Source: Xanthoparmelia taractica (taxonomy: Eukaryota; Ascomycota; Lecanoromycetes; Lecanorales; Parmeliaceae). Taken from it: a DNA stretch of 64,000 nucleotides. Under the pieces are notes generated by a model. It was not told where the DNA came from and did not search any database. It worked only from the letters and a program-made list of their open reading frames with translations. The stretch covers positions 119,496 to 183,495 of the forward strand of contig JANQBS010000067.1 in NCBI GenBank assembly GCA_033085395.1, written 5' to 3'. This document shows positions 56,918 through 64,000 of the stretch, in pieces (within the stretch, counting starts at the first letter, position 1; each line of letters starts with the position of its first letter). The position numbers were made by a program, and so were the translations under genes.

Positions 56918-58486
56918 ATGAGTTCTGATCTATTCATCAGTCTTAAAGCCCCCAATGGACGGGAATACAAGCAGCCGATTGGACTTTTCATAAATAATGA
57001 ATTTGTCAAGTCCAAGTCGGGAGAGAAAATTACAAGCATCAATCCAACGTGACTCTCTTCCAATGCAGCATCATTCATAGCATCGTCCGCCTCCTGACAT
57101 CTCACAAGTGATGAAAGCGAAATAGCGTCTGTCTACGCTGCCTCCGCCGACGATGTAGACACCGCCGTCTCCGCAGCCCGTAAAGCTTTTAAAGATAGCT
57201 CATGGCGAGATTTGCCTCCATCCGATCGCGGCGCTCTCATGCTCAAACTTGCCTCTCTCACCCAAGAGCACGCTGAAACACTTGCTACCATCGAAACTTG
57301 GGATAACGGCAAACCATACAGCGTCGCTTTGAATGAGGACCTTGGAGAAGTCGCCAACACTCTTCGATATTATGGTGGCTACGCGGACAAAGTGCATGGT
57401 CAGGTCATCAATACCGGTCCCGATAAGCTTGCTTATACGTTGCGCGAGCCCTTGGGCGTTTGCGGGCAGATCATACCTTGGAATTATCCACTAGCTATGG
57501 CGGCATGGAAACTTGGACCTGCGCTGGCATGTGGGAATACCGTTGTTCTCAAGGCCGCCGAGCAGACGCCATTGAGTATATTGTACTTTGCGCAACTCAT
57601 CAAGGAGGCAGGCTTCCCGCCTGGCGTGGTTAACATTCTCAACGGGCGAGGCACGGAAGCAGGTGCCGCTATTGCAAGCCATCTTGACATTGATAAAATT
57701 GCTTTCACTGGAAGTACAGCTACAGGCCGGCAGATTATGAAAATGGCCAGCATCAACCTTAAGAATATAACGCTCGAGACCGGCGGAAAGAGCCCTCTCA
57801 TCGTCTTTGCCGATGCGGATCTGGACCAAGCCGTTAAATGGAGCCATGTTGGCATCATGTCAAATATGGGGCAGATCTGTACAGCCACTTCTCGCGTCCT
57901 CGTGGAGGAAGGCATCTATGATAAGTTCGTCGAGCTTTTTAAGCAACAGGTTAAAGAAGTCAGCAAGGTCGGCAACCCATTCAGCGATGACACTTTCCAG
58001 GGTCCACAGGTCACAAAAGCGCAGTACGAGAAGGTACTCGGTTATATCGAGTCGGGAAAGTCGGAAGGAGCGACATTAGTGACTGGAGGTGAGGCTCACA
58101 AAGATGTGAACGGCAAAGGCTTCTTCATCGCCCCTACGGTTTTCACGCGTGTAACCGACAACATGAAGATTTATCGTGAAGAAATCTTCGGACCTTTTGT
58201 CGTCATCTCAAGCTTCAAGACGGAGGAAGAGGCGATCAACCGTGCGAATGATACCACATATGGGCTCGGCAGCGCCGTCTTCACGGAGAATCTGACCAAG
58301 GCGCACAGAGTTGCGAGGAGGATCGAGGCGGGTATGGTTTGGATCAATAGCAGCAATGATTCAGACTTTAGGATTCCGTTTGGCGGAGTGAAGCAGAGCG
58401 GGATAGGAAGAGAGTTGGGGGAGGAAGGGCTGAGGGCTTACACGAATGCAAAGGCGGTGCATGTCAATATGGGGACGCGGCTGTAG
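56918..58486 (+). CDS. Aldehyde dehydrogenase (NAD(P)-dependent)
   Basis: Two exons, 56918-57048 and 57109-58486, phase 2 across a 60-bp intron, 502 aa. It oxidises aldehydes to acids. Cofactor-domain motifs IIPWNYPLAMAAWKLGPALA and FTGSTATGR are present; the general base is Glu267 in LETGGKSP and the nucleophile Cys301 in GQICTATSR. The end IPFGGVKQSGIGRELGEEGL is complete. WINSSNDSDFRIPFGG differs from the more common WVNTYN pattern and is seen in a fungal subgroup. Length matches tetrameric cytosolic ALDHs; no targeting peptide is obvious. It follows the MFS gene in the same orientation, but functional linkage is not shown. Confidence 0.95.
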
Positions 58487-59401
58487 GTAGGGATATGTTG
58501 GTTGTTAGCAACAAGATGCACAATCGGAAAGGGCTAGCTGAGGCATCAAAGAAAGTTGATCTGGAAGCCAAATTCTGATAGAAACCATCAATGGACAACG
58601 CCAAAAAAGAGTTTCCAATCATCGATGACCTGACCCAGCCCCCGCAGGCCCAATTCGGATCGACTTCGCTGGCTTTATACCACCACGAAGCCATTCATTT
58701 GGGTATCCTTGCTCGACAACGTAGCCGAGCCAATGCACTGTCTCTGTTGGCTATAGACTGTGGAATTTCTGTCTGCAGTATTCCCAAATAAACTTCCTGA
58801 GGACAGTCAGAATTCCTGCGAAAAGAGGTCTTGAAAGACCGGGGACCGTTAAGCGCAGGTCGGGCTATTGAAAGTTTCCAGATTGGAGAGATACGCTAGT
58901 TGTGTAATCTTGGTTTCCGTATTGCGCTAGTGGAAATCTTGGAAGTGCCGAACGGTATATTCGTCCAGTGCTGCTTCTTGAAAAGCCGAAACGGTCTGCC
59001 ATAGCGGTGGAAAGATATAGATCTCTAAACATATCGTCGTGGGCACGGTGCTGGGCCTGAGGGGGAGCCTTTGCTGCTGATTGGAAGGTGAAGGTGTCGT
59101 GGTGCATATAGGACTCAGCGACAACTCTCTGTGTGGGTCTCCTTTTCGTATATATGAAAACGTCAGACTCTGCATTGGAATTCTTTCGCAAGATTGTTAT
59201 CAGCGCTCCCCTAGGGTCTACGGATTAAGGGCTTTGGAGCTGGTAGAAGAGCAGGTTGTGGACCACCACCGGAATGTCTCTGGTAGGAAAAGGGATACCA
59301 GTGCGGAGGGAGATACTCAAGTAGTCGGTCGAGCGCAATCTTTTCTTGAAGGCTACACACGTCTATAGTATGGCAGAGTCAGAGTCATAGAAAAAACTAC
59401 A
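58487..59401. other. Intergenic region with one weak open frame
   Basis: A 66-aa plus-strand frame at 58591-58791 (starts MDNAKKEFPIIDDLTQ) has a coding-like composition but no recognisable family and no evident partner exon. Nothing else is supported. Confidence 0.35.
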
Positions 59402-60100
59402 ATGGCTCCAGCTACGGATCCAGCCCCAGATGCCAACATCTCCACTTCAGACGCGCTCAAATACTGGAACTCGATCTCTACGACTGTCGGCGGGATGCTA
59501 GGCGGTTACCCGGAGATATCACGGACAGATCTCAAGGGGTCGGCCAATTTCTTCGCCAAGCTGCGCCGTGAGCAGCCTTCCCAGTCTACGAAGGAGGGCG
59601 CGCTTAAAAGAGGCGTCGATTGCGGGGCTGGGATTGGGAGGATCACTGCTGGATTCTTGAGCACTGTTTGTGAGGTTGTCGATGTCGTCGAACCAGTCGA
59701 GAAGTTTGCCCGGGAAGTTCAAGGCCAGAAGATGGTGGGGAGCGGTTCCGTGGGTAAGGTCTACGTGGCTGGGCTGGAAGATTGGGTGCCTGAGGTGCAG
59801 TATGATCTCATTTGGAACCAATGGTGCTTGGGGCATTTGACGGATGAGCAGCTGCTGGCTTATTTTGAGAGATGCAAGAAAGCCGTAACGATAGATGGCT
59901 GGATCATTGTCAAAGAGAACATGGGTACGAATCCGGATGGGAAAGACGTCTTTGACCAACAGGACAGCAGTGTTACGCGGACGGATCAGAAGTTCAGACG
60001 GCTGTTCAAGGAGGCAGATATGAGACTTATCAAGACGGAAGTGCAGAGGGGTTTCCCGAAGGGGTTGTATCCTGTTAGGTTTTACGCTCTGAAGCCCTGA
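59402..60100 (+). CDS. TAE1: Alpha N-terminal protein methyltransferase 1 (Tae1/NTMT1 family)
   Basis: 232 aa, single exon, ATG start. It methylates the alpha-amino group of proteins that begin (Met removed) with X-Pro-Lys, such as ribosomal proteins. The family-specific start ALKYWNSISTTVGGMLGGYPEIS is split by nothing. The SAM-binding motif I reads GVDCGAGIGRIT near residue 70, with VVDVVEPVEKF after it. QYDLIWNQWCLGHLTD contains the substrate-site Asn/Gln/Trp residues, and IIVKENMG and SVTRTDQKFRRLF complete the set. The C-terminal GLYPVRFYAL is canonical. Length fits the family closely. Confidence 0.95.
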   Translation: MAPATDPAPDANISTSDALKYWNSISTTVGGMLGGYPEISRTDLKGSANFFAKLRREQPSQSTKEGALKRGVDCGAGIGRITAGFLSTVCEVVDVVEPVEKFAREVQGQKMVGSGSVGKVYVAGLEDWVPEVQYDLIWNQWCLGHLTDEQLLAYFERCKKAVTIDGWIIVKENMGTNPDGKDVFDQQDSSVTRTDQKFRRLFKEADMRLIKTEVQRGFPKGLYPVRFYALKP

Positions 60101-60286
60101 ACGGCTTGGACATATGGAATGTTGCTAGCTGAAGATATCGATGGATGAAGAGTGCACAGGGTGGCTAGCATCGAGGATGAACGATACTCATGGTGAGAAA
60201 TCCGACGAGCCTACGGGACAGAGACCTCCGTAACACTTGGTGATTTCAAATGATGGGCTTGTCCTTTGGCCCCCAAAAGCTGCTAC

Positions 60287-61566
60287 TCAGGCAGTCATCT
60301 TCGGCTGATGTGCAGCCGACATGGCTGCGATATCCTCGACATCGTTCAGGCTCATGATGAAGTCCCTGTGGAGAATTCAAGGTCAGCAGCACTCTTTCCA
60401 GATCATACCCAAGGTTCGAAATTTTGGGCCGCAGTTCTGGCGAATGTTCTCATGGTTGCTCCCGAAACATGTCTTGCAACCTCAATCGCAGCCTTAATTG
60501 GGGGATACGTACCACTCCTTCTTGGTCACCTTGGAAACGCTCAAGCGAGTCTGCTTGAGTACTTGCATGTTCTCCAAAACGCCACCATCTTTTGCGAATT
60601 TCTGCAGCTCCTTGAGGCTGATCATCTTGGGGAACTTCTGGACGAACTTGACATGTACAAGACACCACTTAGGCTTCTCGCGGTCTGATTTCTCGTCGAA
60701 ATAGGGGTGCTCAGGATCGAAGGCGGTTTCTCAAGGCAGTTTAGCCATCTGAAATATCGTATAAAAGGGAAAAAGTGATTCACCGTCAACCGAGTGCTCC
60801 TGGACAATCTCCATTGTACCTACAATGCCTGGGACTTTGCAGTTGGAATGGTAAAAGAATGCCATATCTCCCTTCATCATGAGCCTCATATTGTTTCGTG
60901 CTGGCAGGTGGATCAATTACTCATGCGATGTTCGATTAACCGGCATTACTTACCAACGGCATTGCGGACACCTGCAAATAGGGTGTTAGCTGTTGTTTGC
61001 CCATGTCAGTTCAATCAATACATACCGTCCCATCCCTCCGGCTCGTTTGCAGCTTCGAGATCGTCGATGGAGAATTTGACGTCTTTACCCTTCTCGATAC
61101 GCGACTCGGGTTCGGCTTTCATAAGCCAGTAGGCTGGGCCTTCACCGTTGACCTCAGCTTCCTCCTCAGCTTCAGCGGCTACTGCATGCTTCTCTCTAAT
61201 TGGGACGTCAACAAGAACACTGGACTTTTCTCCGGGTGCGGAGGCCTCTTCCTCGTCACTGGTTGTTTTGGCCGATTTCCCTCGCTTTCGACCGTTAGTG
61301 GCTTCGACCTTTGTTGCAGTCTTAGTTGCGGATTTCTTCGCTGTCCTGTTGACTGAGGCCTTGGTTGCATTTTTAGTTGGTTGGTCGGGTACGGGCTTTC
61401 TACTAATCGAGCTTCTTGTCGAACGTGGAGCTGCAGCTTCAGCAAGTGAGGTCCTACTTGGCCTCGATGACGACGCGGTTTGTTCTATGACTTTCTTTGG
61501 TCTCTTCGTTGCAGGGGCGCCTGTGCTATCAGCGGCCGTCTTTGCTTTGCGCTTAGCTGGAGCCAT
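60287..61566 (-). CDS. EVE-domain protein, THYN1-like
   Basis: Five exons: 61566-61026, 60971-60954, 60900-60784, 60729-60513 and 60365-60287; 323 aa. The second exon is only 18 bases. The first ~140 residues are Ala/Lys/Ser/Thr-rich and basic (MAPAKRKAKTAAD), likely a nuclear tail. The EVE (PUA-like) domain starts with YWLMKAEPESRIEKGKDV and FSIDDL. It continues, after splicing, through DGVRNAVARNNM, GDMAFFYHSNCKVPGIVG, EHPYFDEKS and WCLVHVKFVQKFP, ending TRLSVSKVTKKEWDFIMSL. EVE/YTH-related domains bind modified bases in DNA or RNA; the target here is unknown. The last intron (147 bp) is unusually long for this window. ATG at 61566 preferred over an upstream non-ATG extension. Confidence 0.92.
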
Positions 61567-61994
61567 GGTTTCAGTTGCAATAGAGTATAGTGTGAGCAAA
61601 ACATGTGACAGTGAGGTTTAATTCAGATCAGGTTACTTTACTTTAATCAATGCGACTTGACGCGCGTGTGGCGCTAGCAGATAAGCTAGCAGCCTTTTAC
61701 CCTTCCCCTTCTCCTTTCACCTACCTACATATCTTGTCTTTCCCTCTCGAGATACTGCTTGAAGTTGTTACGGCTGCTTATAGTATGCCTGTTGTAGATT
61801 TGTGTCTGTGAGCTGGCGAATCTTGGGTCAGAATTTGAAACTGCAGAGGCATCTATGTCACTTCCTTCCCTCTGTTACGAGTGTGACGACCACATAGGCC
61901 TGCAACACCAAGTCGGCCTACCTTCCCAATCGGGACTAGCCTCTACAGGCCTGGGCGTCCCTCATAGATATTTCTTCTCAGATAGATAGTTCCT
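61567..61994. other. Promoter side of the EVE gene and transition to AT-rich DNA
   Basis: Base composition is still normal here. A tgttacgagtgtgacgacca stretch begins at 61873. No gene is seen. Confidence 0.4.
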
Positions 61995-64000
61995 CCCTAG
62001 ACTTAATTTATTCGTTACATATTATTATTAACTTAATCTAATTGTAGTTCTAATATTAAATTAAGTCTTATTTCTTTATTACGCTTATAAGACGTGCGAG
62101 CTAAAAGAATTCGTTTATAATATAATCGACGACTTCGAAAGATACTAACACGCATTATTTTAAAATTAATATCTCTTAAATTATACGAACGTATTATTAG
62201 AAGATTTAAATTATACGAAATTATTAAAGACTCGTAAGTAAGCGAGATTAAAGAAATTATAGCAAGGTAGTTTTTAAATTATATAAAGTATTCTCTTATA
62301 GTTAAATACTAATAGCGCACTACAATTAAAATTAACTTACATTATTTATTTAGGCGAATTAAAGAACTATATTTCAACGACTCTTAATCTTTACGATATA
62401 TCGAACGATTAAGAAACGAATACACACGTCTCCCATAAAGAACCTTACTATAAAACTAATATATACTTAACATATTTACTTAACACTTAACCCCGCGACG
62501 CGACTATAAATCACGCGATTAGTCTATCGATTAATGTACTCTAAATATATTTCTAATACAATTTAATCGTTTTTATCGGTAAAAAGTAAAGTTAAATTTT
62601 CAATTTAGAATTTACGGCCCGCTTCGTTAGCGAGTTTTATACGCGACTAGCGTAGATAGCAATTAAGCTTTTTCGTTAATAGTCGTTAGCACGAATAATA
62701 ACTTTATTCTTGCCGTTAGCGATCGATAGTATAAATAGTAACTTTACTTTTATCGTTAATAGCTAATAGCGTAAATAGTAACTTATTCTTAGTTATTAGT
62801 AGTCGTTGATATATATAGTAACTAATTTTTAATTATCGATCTCGATTAGTAGTATTAGCAAGTCTTTTTTATATATTAATAGATATTAGCACGATAAATA
62901 TTTTATAATCTCTTAATATTTATTTATTAACTACTATTATTTATATATTAAAGTATTCTATAGGCTAGCTTATTGCTATTACTATTTAATACTATAACTC
63001 GGGCCTTTATAATCTCTTAATCTTCTATATATTCTCTTCGTCGCTCTTATATCGATCGCTAAAAAGTCTGAATCGTAGATATTATTATATTAATCTTAGT
63101 TAATATAATTATTAATATAGAAGATCTTTCTATTCTTAATCGTAGCGGGGATAAGATAGACGCTTCTTTTAATATATGAAAGTTTATAAAATCGACGACT
63201 TTCTATCGTACGTGAATTAACTACATTAAACTATTATACTCGTTTCACCTCTATCATATTATAATATTTTTATATCTATTCGTTATATCGATATTTAAAA
63301 ACGTCTATTAGAGTACCTTGAATTCGTTGCGACCGCTCTTTTCAGTCTCTATTATTTAGATCTAGAATCTCTATTATAATTTACATCTATTTTATAAACT
63401 TATTACTTCGAAATATCGATATCGCCGCTTGCTCTATCTCGAATTCTTATATTTATATATAATCGCGTCGTTATATCTCGTTAATGAACCTCGATATCGA
63501 TACGTATTTAATAAGATTCTTTTTTAGGCGATCGAGATTAGATAAATTATTATCTATAATCTTTTAGCTAATAATTAATCTAAAAATACTTATAGAATAA
63601 TTATTTACCTAAGTGTAGTTGATCTCTCGACGATCTATATTAACGTTAGACTAAAGCTTGTCGTGATCTATATTCTTTATACGATCTATTCTACGGGCCG
63701 GAAAGATCTGGTATATTTGGTGAGATATTTCATATTATATCGTATTATATTATATTATGAGAGGGTATTTTGAGGGAATTATATTAGATTACTTATAAAG
63801 ATATGAGATAAGAAATTACTGGTATAATGAAATGATCTGGGAAATTTCTAATATATGTAGAGATATTCTATAATGTAAATTATTTCTCATATTAAATAAC
63901 AAATAAGATAAGAAAATTTTAGGTTAATATATAAGTTAGGGCGAAATTAGCTTAAGTAATTATTAAACTTTAATATTTAATAAATAATATTAAGATAAAC
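61995..64000. repeat. AT-rich, CpA/TpG-depleted repeat-derived block (RIP-like)
   Basis: From about 62000 to the window end the sequence is rich in TA and poor in CA and TG while CG persists; for example 62161-62220 contains neither CA nor TG. This is the expected product of repeat-induced point mutation (CpA to TpA) in Pezizomycotina. No open frame of note survives. The parent element cannot be identified by eye. From about 63690 onward TG and GG return somewhat, suggesting a second, differently decayed piece. Confidence 0.75.
62621..62900. repeat. Degenerate tandem array, exact 40-bp period, about 7 units
   Basis: Units start at 62621, 62661, 62701, 62741, 62781, 62821 and 62861. Units 3-5 all end in a variant of ataaatagta and begin actt or acta; the middle shares cgttaatag-like and tagc-like cores. 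No indel breaks the phase over 280 bp although the bases have diverged greatly. Confidence 0.75.

Noticed and set aside
54834..60100. MFS transporter, aldehyde dehydrogenase and methyltransferase as a secondary-metabolite cluster
   Set aside because: No polyketide, peptide or terpene synthase and no pathway regulator is present; the methyltransferase is a protein N-terminal methyltransferase and the ALDH is of a general type.
1..64000. tRNA, rRNA or CRISPR array
   Set aside because: I looked for B-box-like GGTTCGA, conserved rRNA strings and direct repeats with regular spacers; none is supported, and CRISPR is not expected in a fungal nuclear genome.

Overview
The window looks like nuclear DNA of a filamentous ascomycete (Pezizomycotina). 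Genes are densely packed on both strands, introns are short (mostly 42-72 bp, GT..AG, often with a CTAAC/CTGAC-like branch site), intergenic gaps are short, and the gene set is typical: an Atg28-type autophagy protein, Med8, Spt5, a Cet1-type cap triphosphatase, a patatin-type TAG lipase and a Ral2-like kelch/BTB protein. The last ~2 kb is an AT-rich, CpA/TpG-poor block that looks mutated by RIP. I cannot name class or genus from sequence alone.

Layout. 0-6 kb: zinc-ribbon protein, COX10 (heme A synthesis, minus), an F-box/2EXR-like protein. 6.8-14 kb: the RNA 5'-triphosphatase CET1 (minus) is divergent from the 26S proteasome subunit RPN2 (plus). 14.6-17.5 kb: a GPI-anchored repetitive wall protein (minus, four exons). 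18.9-24.8 kb: MED8, an MPDU1-like PQ-loop protein, a cytochrome b5-acyl-CoA dehydrogenase fusion, and a small cupin. 25-31.4 kb: F-box protein, pantetheine-phosphate adenylyltransferase (CoA synthesis), and a DCAF7/WDR68-like WD40 protein. 32-38.9 kb: Atg28-like coiled-coil protein, an alpha/beta hydrolase, a patatin-like lipase. 39.5-43 kb: SPT5. 44-52 kb: a small cysteine-containing unknown, a single-pass membrane protein with a cysteine-rich ectodomain, and a kelch/BTB protein. 53-61.6 kb: 1-Cys peroxiredoxin, an MFS transporter whose frame is broken by two compensating single-base indels, an aldehyde dehydrogenase, a protein N-terminal methyltransferase and an EVE-domain protein with an 18-nt microexon. 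61.6-64 kb: transition into AT-rich repeat-derived DNA carrying an exact 40-bp-period decayed tandem array.

The genes do not form one pathway. Most are conserved housekeeping loci (transcription, capping, proteasome, CoA/heme synthesis, lipid metabolism), arranged as independent, often divergent or convergent, pairs. I found no polyketide or peptide synthase backbone, no tRNA or rRNA gene and no intact transposon. Exon structures were rebuilt by hand from splice signals, frame continuity and family conservation; every multi-exon model given below keeps frame across its junctions, apart from the MFS gene.
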